Shown here piece by piece: positions 1-10,945 of a DNA stretch of 64,000 nt (position 1 is the stretch's first letter; every line of letters begins with the position of its first letter). The DNA is from Trametopsis cervina (lineage: Eukaryota > Basidiomycota > Agaricomycetes > Polyporales > Irpicaceae). A program made the position numbers and the translations under genes. The notes below the pieces were generated by a model. It saw only the letters and a program-made list of their open reading frames with translations. It was not told where the DNA came from and made no database searches. The stretch lies in assembly GCA_022385755.1 (NCBI GenBank), contig MU278371.1, positions 209,123-273,122 on the forward strand. The letters are read 5' to 3'.

Positions 1-1263
1 CAATAATCCGAACAGGAACGCGATTCCGTTGTTCCACCCGCCTGTCTGGTTTACGAAGCCGTCCGAGCCGAATACATACGACGCGGCGTGCATCTCCGAA
101 CGGGGTGTCGTTGCTAGCAGGACGATGATGATGACTGCAAACGTGTTCTGTCAGACATATCTGCCGTGTGTACAAACAGAACGGGACATACTGATTGTCG
201 TCCCGATGTTGATAAACACAAACCCGGTCGTCAGACGCGCAAGCCACCGCGTAGCAAGGCAGTTCTACGCACGCACACACGTCGCAATAAAGCATACACG
301 TCAGAACGCACGCGAAGCCGGTGTGAAGTGAGACGTGCAAACGCACCAGTATACCGTGGAAAACCAACAGGCCGATGAAGACCCCGACAGTCTTAGCGGC
401 GGTTATTTCGTAGTCACCATCCTGTCAAGTCGTCCGCGCGCACATGAGCATATGCCACCCCCGACCCCCGTGGCGTGGTCAGCAGACGCAAACGCACCTT
501 TGCGACTGACACGGCTGCCCATATCATGTTCGCGAGTCCAAACTCGGTCGATGACACGCCCGCAATTTGACCTGCGACAAGGTTCGGATAACGCAATGGC
601 GAATCGAAGCGCCACGATAAGGAATGTGCATGCTCATTAGCGTGGGTGCAGGTGCGAATGTGCGAGTTGAATGGAGGGGAATGTAAAGAGAGGGAACGCA
701 CCGAGGATGTTGAGCCACCCTACGACCCAGCCGACTATCGCGCGATGCTTCTTCGGCGTGAGTTGCGCCGAGGCTGTATACCTGTACATTGCAGCGACGC
801 GACATGGGAGCACATCTCGTGAGCATCACTGTGACGCAACTCCGGTTGATGGATGGGTGAAATGGGGGACACTCACAGGCCTCCACAGGTTGGGAACGCG
901 CTGACAATCTCCGCGATGCTCGCCCCCAGCGTGAAACACATGCACGCGCCCAGGATCCAGCACCATGTCACGGAGGCGGGGCCGCCGACGAGGAGCGGCG
1001 TGTTGAACGTCGTTGCGATGCTGGAGCAGAGACCCATTATGCTGAACGCGAAACTTATCTGTCATGTACGTGAAGTCTCAGCACCTCGCGGGTATGCGTA
1101 GCAATGTAAGGACGCGGGCACGCACCGTGGCGAGGTTGGAAAACTCGCGTTTGAAGGAGGGGACGTAGCCGATTTCCTCGAGGACGCGGTCATCGTCTAG
1201 CGTGCTCGACGTGGACGCATTGTCGACGACGACGTCGCGATCGTGTTTCTCCGACATAGCCAT
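1..1263 (-). CDS. APC-family amino-acid/GABA permease, 5' part (runs off the left edge)
   Basis: The gene reads leftward from the ATG at 1263 and leaves the window. Proposed exons are 1263-1126, 1058-877, 781-702, 571-498, 421-347, 264 to about 188, and 134 to beyond 1. The joined frame is open. It starts with an acidic N-tail containing EEIGYVPSFKREFS, followed by SFAFSIMGLCSSIATTFNTP, the usual opening of helix 1 in fungal GABA/choline permeases of the APC superfamily. Later pieces (LTPKKHRAIVGWVVGWLNIL, GQIAGVSSTEFGLANMIWAA, FVFINIGTTI, LLATTPRSEMHAASYVFGSD) also fit that family. The expected role is uptake of amino acids or related amines at the plasma or vacuolar membrane; the substrate cannot be read from sequence. 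Only about the first half of a roughly 500-residue family is present. All introns have GT-AG ends. The junction near 187/134 is the least certain; it was chosen to keep the hydrophobic frame. Confidence 0.85.
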
Positions 1264-1348
1264 GGCTGCTCAGTGCGTGCAAACTCAAAGGCTCGGGAGA
1301 GAAGAGAAGGAGAACGCGGACGCCAAGCGGGAGCAGGGTGCGTGATGG

Positions 1349-1356
1349 TATATATA
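1349..1356 (-). promoter_or_regulatory. TATA-like box of the permease gene
   Basis: TATATATA lies about 86 bases upstream of the permease ATG at 1263. This spacing is usual for fungal TATA promoters. The motif is palindromic, so the strand is assigned from the gene. Confidence 0.45.
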
Positions 1357-2065
1357 AGAGGTGCGGGCTAGATAAGAGATAGGTTGTGTCTGTGGCGCGC
1401 CGCCCCATCTGATGGCATGGGCAAGGGAGGCTGTCAAAAGCACATGCAGAAAATTGCTGCTCTGCGAAAATGGTCGTGTGAGGATCATTTTTGATTCCGT
1501 GCGAACTTTGTGGCTCGCGCGAGATCAGGCACGGGCGGGGGCTACAGCTGCGGTGAACACTGTAATTAAATTGCCACGAATTCTGCCGCGAGTGCATATG
1601 GGCTCCTGTACCTCCAGGGGAGTTTCGTCCATCATCGCACATCGTCGTCTCCTCTTCGTTCGCAGATGTGCCGGCATTCAAAGCATCGCAGGTCATTGCG
1701 GTGCCGGGGCGCTCGATCAGTTGCGCCCCACGCACGTTCGTTGCGGGTGACATAAAACGTCACACGCCGTTACTGGCCGGGTACGATGGGCGTTTGATGT
1801 CTTCATCTGGTAGCTGCATCCTTGGTGGCGTCCGGCTTCGTATCCGTGATGCCGTGGCGGTGTTCCTAACACGCATCCCAACGTCACGGCAGGCAGCGTG
1901 CATCAGCGGGGTTGGATGGCAGCGGTACAGCGAGCTCGGGCACTTTACACTGACTAAAGGTACTCCGATAGCTATCCTCAGCTATCGGCGTTGATTGATC
2001 ATATCGCTGTGATATCTATGATGAAAACTTAGTTTCAATACATTGACATACCACTCCGATACAAG

Positions 2066-2073
2066 TATATAAA
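2066..2073 (+). promoter_or_regulatory. TATA box of the epimerase gene
   Basis: TATATAAA lies 50 bases upstream of the ATG at 2123, a good match to a core promoter element. Confidence 0.55.
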
Positions 2074-2122
2074 CTTGATTGACACCCCGCACGGAGCGCG
2101 TCCATAGTACACTACTCCCAAG

Positions 2123-3123
2123 ATGAAGATCGCGATAACTGGCTGCAACGGCGCCGTCGGACGCCACGTCGTCTCGCTCGCTCTCAAGTCGGGACACAAA
2201 GTACACGGGATCGACATCAACGAGAGGGTCCACCCAGATTTCGACTTTAACGACCATATAGACTACACCTTTGAAAAGGCCGACTTGCGGGACTATCCTT
2301 CTGCTGTCAATGCCTTGCGCGGTACAGATGCTGTAGTCCACCTTGCGGCCTTCCCATTCCCAGACGAGAACGTCGTGACACACAATACGTACGTCTGCAC
2401 GCCCACACGGTGCACAGGCCTATATTGAGTTTTGCGATGAACGTAGGAATGTGGTCTTATCCTGGAACGTCTTGCGAGCAGCTGTGGAGGTAAAGATCTA
2501 TTGCATCTCTCACGCGCCTCGCAGGGATACTCACGCACGGATCGATAGGTGGGCATAAAGAGAATAGTCCAGGCCTCCTCCGTGAACGTCATCCGCCTTG
2601 TGCTGGGAATCAAGCCCAAGGTGCACTACCTTCCACTCGATGAAGACCATCCCTGCGAACCAGACGAGCCGTACGGCCTCTCCAAAGTGTACGCACCTCA
2701 CACTCCCTATCGATCGATCAATCCACTAACTCCGCACCATCCAGAATCTGCGAGACCCAAGCCGACGCCATCGTCGCACACTACACCTCCACCCGGATCG
2801 CCTCCCTCCGGCTCGGATGGGTCATCCCAGAAAAACAACACGCCGTCCGAGTCGGGCCGCCCGACAAGCTGCGCGACGGGCTCTGGGGGTGGACCAGTGA
2901 ACATTCCGCTGCTTTGGCGTTTCTGAAGGCCTTGGAGAGCGAGGGATGGGAGGGGCATGAGGCGTTCTTCGTCGTTGCGCCGGACCCGCCCGCGGAGGAG
3001 ACCACGGAGCAACTGTATAGGATGCATTGGAAGCATGTGCCGATTAAGAAAGGGGGAACTGTGAAGCTGGGGTTCTTCAATTGTGAGAAGGCGAAGAGGC
3101 TGTTGAAATGGGAGCATGTGTAG
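2123..3123 (+). CDS. NAD(P)-dependent epimerase/dehydratase (extended SDR)
   Basis: Four exons (2123-2388, 2447-2489, 2549-2688, 2745-3123) join into a 275-residue protein. The N-terminus MKIAITGCNGAVGRH carries the Rossmann GxxGxxG motif (G7, G10, G13). DADLRDYPSA-type text and DAVVHLAAFP follow, as in extended short-chain dehydrogenases. The catalytic region is VQASSVNVI (Ser113/114) with YGLSK (Tyr145, Lys149). The family interconverts or dehydrates nucleotide sugars or related alcohols using NAD(P); the substrate is not predictable here. The length is at the short end for the family (about 270-330). Exon 3 ends within a Val codon, and the splice gives KVICETQADAIV, the usual continuation after the active-site Lys. 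The gene is divergent from the permease, with a TATA box 50 bases upstream. Confidence 0.88.
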
Positions 3124-3555
3124 TGTAAGGGAAAGAGCGAATATGTCACCTGTATTCTGAGTCGTTGGTTGTAGGCTACAACAAAAAGTATAGGAATAAA
3201 CTCCAGCAGAGGAGCGTGCACACTCAGAGATATCTGAGCAGGGCTGATGAGCGGGTTCAGCGAAGGTCGATTTTTTGTGGATGGTCGTGAACAAGAAACA
3301 CTCCAGCAAACGCGCCTGTCAATGCATCGATCTGTGTCAGGCCGTGAAGCATGATGCGCCTCCCGCGCGCCAATCACATCATCGCATCCTTCCACAGCTT
3401 CCACAGCTCTTCCACGTGACGCAAGATTTCGCCTCGCCACGTCTCCGTCGACGTGTCTTGCCCTCCGTTCCGTCTGCCTCTTTACCCTTCACCCTTCAAC
3501 TCTTCACTCTCTCGTTCCTCCGCCCCTTCATGAGCAGTGTACGACCAGACACACG
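3124..3555 (+). other. Intergenic: epimerase 3' end and LHS1 5' flank
   Basis: About 430 bases lie between the two tandem plus-strand genes. The last 100 bases are rich in C and T, as in many basidiomycete core promoters lacking TATA. An E-box-like CACGTG lies near 3414. No gene was seen. Confidence 0.5.
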
Positions 3556-6500
3556 ATGAAACGCTGCATACACCTCCTACTCGTGTGCCTCCTCGCGCTC
3601 GTCACCGAAAATGCGCTCGCCGCCGTCCTCGCGATAGACTACGGCTCTGACTGGATCAAAGCCTCGATCATGGCCCCCGGCGTGCCGTTTGACGTCCTTC
3701 TCGACCGCAGCTCGAAGCGCAAGATCCAGTCGACGGTTGCGTGGAAGAAGGAGGACAGGCTGTTTGGCGGGGACGCATTTAACATCGTAAGCCTTCCATC
3801 CTGCGACTCGTAGCAGCTTAAGTTGACCTCGGAATGAACATCCCAGGCCGGCCGGTTCCCCACAGACTCGTTCTCCTCGCTCAAATACCTGCAAGCAGCG
3901 CCGTATGACTCTCCCGCCGTCTCCTTCTACAAATCCATCTCCCAGGCCGAGCTCACTTCGACCTCCCGCGGGACAGTCGCGCTAAAGCGGTCCGACGGCT
4001 CAGAATGGCGCGTCGAAGAGCTGATCGCGATGCAGCTAGCATACGTGCGCGAGCTCGCGGAGGGCGCAGCGGCCGGCGAGAAAGTAACAGACGTGATCCT
4101 GACCGTCCCGCCATTCTACACCGTGCAAGAGCGGGATGCCGTCGTCGACGCGGTCGAGATTGCAGGCATGAAAACGCTCGCGCTCATACACGACGGCACG
4201 GCCGTCGCCGTCAACTACGCCATGACGCGCACGTTCGCGGAGAAGCCGGAGTACCATGTCATATACGACGCCGGCGCGAGCTCGATTCGTGCGACGGTCG
4301 TGGGGTTCAGCGCGGAGGGGAAGAAGAAGGAGCAGGCGACGGCGATTGTGGTTAAGGGCGTTGGGTTCGATAGGTCCACGGGCGGCACTGAACTCGATCG
4401 GAGGTTGCATGAGATATTGGTGAATGATTTCAATAAGAAGCATAAGAAGGATATTAGGGAGGATAAACGCGGCATGGCGAAGCTGTGGAAGGAGGCCGGA
4501 CGCATCAAGGCGATTTTGAGTGCTAACGCAGAGGCTATGGCTTCGGTACGTCGTCATGCTTACGTCGACGAAAAAGCAGGAAGCTGAAATGCCTACTTGG
4601 ATCAGGTGGAGAGCGTAGCGTTCGACATCGACTACCGCTCGAAGGTGACGCGCAAAGAGTTCGAGACGGCAAGCAAAGACCTGCGCGTGCGCTACGCGCG
4701 CCCGATATTCGAAGCCCTGTCCAACGCCGGCCTCACCCTCGTAAGTTCCGTCCCGTCCGTCACCATGACGCACCCACCCATCGCTCAAATTCTAATTTTC
4801 AATGACTTTGCTTGACAGGATAACGTAACGAGCGTGATCCTCACCGGGGGAGCCTCGCGGACCCCCATGATCCAGGCTGCCGTAAGAGCTGCCGTCGGAG
4901 AGTACGTGTTCTCGATACGATGAGGTGCCTTACCCCGCAGCGCAGCAAGGGACTGACATTCGTACATCCGTTTTGTAGATCTAAGATCGCACTGAACGTC
5001 AACGCAGATGAAGCCGCCGTCCTCGGTACGTCTACCCCCTGCCCTTTACCCTGACACGTAACGCGTAATACTCACATCGTTCGCGGGTATGTTCCAGGTG
5101 CGGCACTCCATGGCGCAGCCCTGAGCCGGCAGTTCAAGACGAAGGACATCCGCGTGACCGACATCGCGCCGTACGACATCCAGGTGTCGTATGCGACGGA
5201 GCCCAAGTCGGACGCGAGCAAGGCGCGCACGATTAACACGCTTGTGTTCCCTGCTGGGTCGAAGCATGGGAGCAGGAAGACGTTGACGTTTAAGCGGAGA
5301 GATGATTTTGCGCTTAAGTTGACGTATAAGGGTGTTCCGGTCTCGTGCGTACTGTGTCTTTTCTTTCAGAGATGTTTGATTTTGACTGGAATGGCAGAGG
5401 GTTCCCGACGGATATCCTGGAAGCGGACATAAAAGGCGTGCACGAAGCGCTGAACAACCTGACGGCGTCGGGCGCAGTAGACCCGGTGGTGAAAGCGACT
5501 GTGGTGCTGTCCGAATCCGGGTTCACGACGATCCAGGACGTCATTGCGTTTGGCGAGATCAAGGACGACTCGTTCACGGGCAAGCTGAAGAGCATGCTCG
5601 CGGGCGCGAAGAGCACGGAGGGCGGCGAGAGCGCTGCTGAGACTGCTGCGCGCGCTGAGGCGACTCCAGGAGAAGAGAAGAAGCCTGAGGACGAAAAGAA
5701 AGAGGACAGCAAGGATGAGAAGAAAGAAGAGAAGGAAGTGAAGAAGGAAAAACCGCGCGACACGATCCCACTAGAGGTCGAGATCAAGTACTCCTCCATC
5801 CCGCCAATGTCCGCGCCCGAAAAGCGTGCATCGCGAGACCGCCTCAAAGCGATCGACCGCGCAGAGGCTGCGACGCGCAAGCGCGAGGAGGCACGGAACG
5901 CGCTCGAGGCGTACCTGTACCGCCTGCGCGACCTGCTCGCGGAGGAGGGCGAGACGCCGTTCAGGCAGTGCTCGCAGGAGGAGGAGAGGGCGAAGATTGG
6001 GGAGAAGCTGGAGGAGACTTTCGGGTGGCTGCATGAGCAAGGGGATGAGGCGACGACGGGGGAGTATGTTAAGCATTTGCAGGCGCTTGAGTGAGTCTCA
6101 TTCTGTTTTGTTAACCGGTGGGTTGAGATGTTGGAGCTAACGCACTGCAGGAAATTCGAACGGCCGGTGATGCACCGCTACAGCGAGATCAAAGAGTTCC
6201 CGGTCGCGCTGAACAACAGCCAGATGTGGAACTGGTCGACGCGGCTCTTCCTGACCGAGGCGCGGATGAACCTGTCCGTGGCCGAGCAGGGCGGCGAGGC
6301 GAGCAAGTACACGAAAAACGAGCTCGACACGCTCGAGAAGACGTTGAAGGAGCACGAGGCGTGGTTGAACGGCGTCGTGGAGAAGCAGAAGGCGGTGCGG
6401 TATTGGGAGGACCCCGCGGTAGAGAGCAGCGAGATGAGGGAGCGCGCGAAGGTGCTCGAGGGGCAGCTGCAGAAGTTGGTTAGGAAGAAGGTGGTGAGGA

Positions 6501-6610
6501 AGCCTGTGAAGAAGAGTGAGAAGAAGGAGGAGAAGGAGAGTAAAGGAGAGGGGGAGAATAGTAAAGAGGGCGGGAAGGAGGAGGACTCGAGGACGCACGA
6601 TGAGCTATAG
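3556..6610 (+). CDS. LHS1: ER-lumenal Hsp70-like chaperone, Lhs1/HYOU1 (Grp170) family
   Basis: Eight exons (3556-3786, 3847-4545, 4606-4740, 4819-4901, 4979-5025, 5098-5344, 5398-6090, 6151-6610) give 864 residues. A signal peptide (MKRCIHLLLVCLLALVTENA) is followed at once by the Hsp70 ATPase start VLAIDYGSDWIKASI. The second phosphate motif is VIYDAGASSIRATV and the adenosine motif is LTGGASRTPMIQAAV. The substrate-binding part contains GFPTDILEADIKGVHEALNN, typical of Grp170 proteins. A Lys/Glu-rich linker and helical C-domain follow, and the chain ends in HDEL, an ER-retrieval signal. In known relatives the protein assists ER import and folding and acts as nucleotide exchange factor for Kar2/BiP. 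The intron 5345-5397 was placed at the second acceptor because it restores the conserved GFPTDI. The 3' end of this gene has been copied in tandem downstream. Confidence 0.95.
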
Positions 6611-9028
6611 ACCGCGAGCGTTTTAGAGAATGAGCATTATTAATTTGTATATACTAATTCGCAGGTGTGTGTGGTATTTATCGTCATGGAGGCTCTTTCG
6701 TGGCGTGCGGAATGAGGAGACGCAACGTAAGGTATGCAGAATTGAAGGGAAACGACGCCACTGAGCTGTGTGCTCCTGCAGATGGTTATGCATAGGTACG
6801 TACCATACCCTACACAAACTTGACATGCATAGGAGGTTCGTATCTGTTCGTTCATTCTCAGGCTGTACTCTTCTATCAATCGTTGGCCGAAATCGAAGTG
6901 GCGGGGGCGAACTCTTTTAGTTAGTAGATTGATTCACACAACGGCAGCGGCGCGCACCATCCGCGCGGACTCGTCAGAACACATGAGTGTACCTCCCACG
7001 TACGCAAGCCAATCGAGAAGAAGGAGAGCAAAGAAGAGGTGAAGAGGAAAGGAAGGAGGACTTGAGGACGCACGTTATAGAGCGATAAGTGTGTCAGAGC
7101 ACGAGCATTACTAATTTGTATATACTAATTCGCAGGTGTGTGTGGTATCTATTGTTCTGGAAGCTCTTTTGTGGCGCACTGGATGAGTTGAAGCAACGTA
7201 AGGTACAGTATACAGGATGCTTTTGTCTCAGAGGAAGCGGTGCTGCTGAGCTGCGTAACGTCACAGAATCCTAGGGATGAGTATACCATATGTACGTACC
7301 ATTCCCTACGTACACCTGACGTGCATAAGAGGTTTGTATTAATTCGCTCATTCTCATGCTGACTTCTTCTATCAAGTGTTGAACAAATTCGAAGTGGCGG
7401 GGGCGAACTATTGTTGTATTAGATTCACATAATGACAGCGGCGCGCATCATCTGCGCAGATTCGTCAGAACGCATTAGTAGCTTACCTCCCACGTACGCA
7501 AGCTACTATCGCGGGTACGCTACGAACACGTATGCCTCATGGTTAGGAGAAGGTGGCGAGGAAGCCTGCGAAGAACAGGAGGAGAGGGAGGAGAAAGAAA
7601 GTAAAGGACGTACTATAGAGCGATGAGTGCGTCAGAGCACGAGCATGTTGATTTGTATATACTACTTCTCAGGTGCGTGTGGTATTTATCGTCCTGGAAG
7701 CTCTTGTGGCATGCGGAATGAGGTGAAGCGACGTAAGGTGTACAGAATCAAGACGGCGCCACCGAGCTGTGTTCTCCTATGGATTGCTATGCACGGATGT
7801 GCAACATGTACGTCCGATACGGTAGAGGATTCGTGTGAGCTCGTACTCTATTATTATCAGTAGATTCACATAATGACAGCGTCGCGCACCATTCCGCTCA
7901 GATTCGTCAGAGCACACTAATAGTTTACACCCGAACGCATTATGGTTAGGAGAAGGTGGTAAGGAGCCCTGCGAAGAAGAGTGAGAAAAAGGAGGAGAGG
8001 ACGCACAATGAGCGTATTAGAGAATGGGCACTATTAATTTGCATACCAATCAGCAGACGTCTATGCTATTTATCGTCCCGGTTGGAAGTTCTTTCGTGGC
8101 GTGCAGAATGAGATGAAGCAACTGGAGCAGCATGAGGTACGCAGAATGGAAGGGAAACGGCGCCAATGAGCTGTGTTCTCCTATGGATTGTTATGCATCA
8201 GTATGGGATATGTACGTACCGTTCCCTACGTATACGTGACGTGCGTAGGAGGTTCGTGAGCTCTTACCCTCTCAGGCTGTTTTCTTCCATCAATCATTAG
8301 ACCGATTAAAATTCGAAGTGGTAGACGTCGAAGGGGGCAAACTATTATAATCAGTAGATTCACATAATGACAACGTCGCGCACCATCCGCGCAGTTTCTC
8401 CAGAACACGGTGATAGTAAACAGTATTATTGTGTTAGAGGGGAAACAACGACGCTGAGCTGCGTAACCCCGCGAATGTTATGCATAGGTGTGCAATATGT
8501 ACGTACGTACCATTCTCTACGTATACGTGACGTCCGTAAGAGGTTCCTGAGCTCGTACACTCCCATGCTATGCTCTTCTATCAAAAAACGAATTCCAAGT
8601 GACAGGAGTAGACTCACATAAACGACGCCCAGGCTCTCCGGCGCGCGAATTCGTCAGAGCATATTAACACACTTCTCACGTACGCAAATCAATGTTGCAA
8701 CGATTTGTCTCAGGGGAAACACCACTGGGCTACGTAACGCCACAGAATCTCGAGGATGAGTGTGCCATACGTACGCACCATCCCCTACGTATATGTGACG
8801 TGCATACGAGGTTCGTATGAGTTTGCTCATTCTCAGGCCGTCCTATTCTGTCCTGTTCTATCAATCATTAGACGAATTCGAAGCGGCAGTGGCGAACTAG
8901 ACTCACATAATGACAGCGGTGCGCACCATCCGCGCAAATTCGTCAGAGCATATTAACACACTTCCCACGTACGAAAATCAATATCACAGCGAGTACGGTA
9001 CGAACACGTACGCATTAGCTGGCGACTG
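6611..9028 (+). repeat. Tandem array of decayed copies of the LHS1 tail and 3' flank (about six units)
   Basis: The 3' end of LHS1 and its flank recur in tandem with divergence. Three anchors define the copies. The first is the block tttgtatatactaattc next to gcaggtgtgtgtggt, near 6643, 7114 and 7650, and degenerate near 8036. The second is a block around tgacgtgcataggagg, near 6823, 7317, 8237, 8526 and 8796. The third is a block around cgcgcaccatccgcgc ending in cacgtacgcaa, near 6931, 7424, 7863, 8357, 8611 and 8898. Spacing is about 440-500 bases, shortened to about 250-290 in the last two units. Units 2-4 also carry remnants of the Lys/Glu-rich coding tail (near 7015, 7545 and 7945), with frames broken. 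The near-HDEL stop region is recognisable near 8000. No intact gene lies inside. Confidence 0.85.
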
Positions 9029-9046
9029 CGTAAGTACGTACTTACG

Positions 9047-10223
9047 GCATCTCCCAGAACCGTCTGGAAACGAAGCACGAAGCCTGTGCCGGGAGACTCG
9101 TGGCGTTGTTCGGATGTGTTCAGGCTCTTAGCCGCACGGAAACCCGGATAGCTGGATAACTGGATAGATGGATTGTGTGGTACAGCCAAAAGCTGCACCG
9201 GATGAATTCTGCGGCAAGTATCCAGACAATTCCGCGCATTCGGATCTCCGCGAGGCATGTCCCGGGATATTAACCTTAACGTCTAATTTCCCCCTATACT
9301 GTACCGTCAATGTTGAGATATCCGGCGCGATAGAGCTAAGAAGGGGCTAAGGATGGCCATAGAGCGTGCAGTAGGCCGTGTGGGTGCCGCACAGGGGCTG
9401 TGGCCTCGCAGCAGCAGTTAATTATCGAGGCCGTACAGCGCAGTACCGAGGCCGCGGGGGTTGTGCAGCTTTCATGAGTCAGCGGTGAGTGCTTTACGAT
9501 AACGGATGGGGAGACGGAAGGCTCTTCCGTTATTAGTGTTCGTGTTACGGTTTCGCAATTTTTGACATGATCACGTCCTCTTCGGAACTGGCTTACAACG
9601 CAGGGCAATGTGAATACAATATGAAGTCAGTCAGTCAGCAAGTGACTGACCGTGATGCTCGGGCAGCCAAAGTCAATGTTGAGAAAATACGGGCGGATGC
9701 AAGTGACACGGTAATATGAGGCGATCGAGATTGCACTTCCGCGCGGCAGGGACCTGTGCGGAGACCGGCATCTGTCTGAAATCTCTGCGCTGGCAACAAT
9801 CCACAAGTCACGCCAAAAGCAGGCAGAGCGTGACCAGGCTCTAGTCACCCGCCTGCCTACCGACGCCACATCCGCACACCCTACCCGCAGCACCACCGCT
9901 CACCGCCGTCTACTGCGTCCGCCCGCACCCCAAGCATTTCACTTCGCAAGTTCCGGCACGGTGACCCTGCACAGATGGCCAACTGGCAGCGAGCGGGGGC
10001 TGAATGAGAGGGTGGTACGCCGTAAGGGTTACGTGTATGTGAGGCAGGCTTTGTGGCGGTGCCCAGCGACTGGGTGGGGGCGTCTGGCCGCGGACCCCTG
10101 ACGAGTGACAAATGACCCGGTTTGGTGAACACGACCACTTCCCAATTGATGGCTACCGACCGAGAAGGGGCGCCCTTCTCCACTCTCCCGCGGGTCTAGA
10201 CCCGCTTCCCCGCTCACTGGGCC
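9047..10223. other. Intergenic, no gene recognised
   Basis: This stretch between the LHS1-tail array and the serine-rich gene has only short frames without motifs. It contains a short run of GTCAGTCAGTCAG facing GTGACTGAC near 9627-9652, a small inverted repeat. No RNA gene or transposase remnant was recognised. Confidence 0.5.
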
Positions 10224-10230
10224 TATATAA
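10224..10230 (+). promoter_or_regulatory. TATA box of the serine-rich gene
   Basis: TATATAA in a GC-rich setting lies about 100 bases before the ATG at 10328. It is followed by a C-rich leader, as in strong basidiomycete promoters. Confidence 0.6.
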
Positions 10231-10327
10231 CCCGCGCCCCTCAATCTCTGCGGTTGCCGTGCCCTCCTCCCCCTCCCCCACGCAACCGTAGGTTTACAGC
10301 ACAACACAACCAACTACAACCCGGACA

Positions 10328-10945
10328 ATGCTCAACATGAACGCCTCCTCTTCACCTATCTACATTGCCTCCGCCCGCAAGACTGCTAACTTTTACATCG
10401 ACGCGCCCTCCTCTAGCGGCAGTAGCTCCTACTCGCCCTGGGGCTCACCCGAGCTGTCCGTGTCGTACGACCACCGCGGCCGTCTGCAACCATTTGTCGA
10501 GACAGAAGAGCAGCGCCGCGCTCGTGTCGAGTTTATGCGCAAGCGCGAATTCTCTAGGCGCATCTCAGCCTGGCTCGCAGACTCTAAATCAGAGGTGCGT
10601 CTCTCTCCTGTTTCACGGCGCAACGCAAGTCTAATTTTTACCCCTGTGCCGCAGAACTCGGAGTCCATTCGCAAATCATCCTCCTCGTCCTCCTCGGACT
10701 GCGACTCGCTGCACACCATCGACGAGGACGACGAGTCGTCAGAGGCAGACATGATCATCTACTCTACCTCGCCCGCGCCTGGCATGCGCTGGCCCGTGTC
10801 TACACCCTCCAGCTACACTGTTACCAACAATGCCTACAACAACACCAGCGGCGCGAGCCGTCCGCGCCACCTGCGCACATCCTCGCGCACGTCGTCCTTC
10901 TCCTCGCTCTCCTCCATCTCAGAGGAAGACGCACCATGCGTGTAG
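10328..10945 (+). CDS. Serine-rich small protein of unknown function
   Basis: Two exons (10328-10594, 10655-10945) encode 185 residues. The 60-base intron has GTGCGT and GCAG ends. It contains no in-frame stop, so the retained form would be 205 residues. The N-half has MNASSSPIYIASARKTANFY and a Ser-rich stretch. The middle is a basic amphipathic segment (EEQRRARVEFMRKREFSRRI, then SAWLADSKSE). The C-half is serine clusters alternating with acidic runs (DEDDESSEAD, SISEEDAPCV), which look like phosphorylation targets. No enzymatic domain, signal peptide or membrane helix is visible. A clear TATA box suggests regulated or strong expression. A second ATG at 10337 is possible. The gene is real by codon order and splice signals, but its role is unknown. 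Confidence 0.7.
   Translation: MLNMNASSSPIYIASARKTANFYIDAPSSSGSSSYSPWGSPELSVSYDHRGRLQPFVETEEQRRARVEFMRKREFSRRISAWLADSKSEVRLSPVSRRNASLIFTPVPQNSESIRKSSSSSSSDCDSLHTIDEDDESSEADMIIYSTSPAPGMRWPVSTPSSYTVTNNAYNNTSGASRPRHLRTSSRTSSFSSLSSISEEDAPCV

Larger units (their letters stand above)
1264..2122. other. Intergenic, divergent promoter region
   Basis: This 0.86-kb stretch separates the divergently transcribed permease (minus) and epimerase (plus). It has a TATA-like box near each gene. The short frames inside it have no recognisable motif or splice structure, and no repeat or RNA gene was seen. Confidence 0.6.

Noticed and set aside
2549..2926. Independent gene starting in epimerase exon 3
   Set aside because: The frame begins at GTG, and its first part continues the epimerase domain exactly. 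The rest is intron read-through into another frame.
4340..4370. GGTTCGAT-like tRNA B-box sequence
   Set aside because: It lies inside a secure LHS1 exon, with no matching A-box or cloverleaf. No other tRNA-like fold was found in the window.
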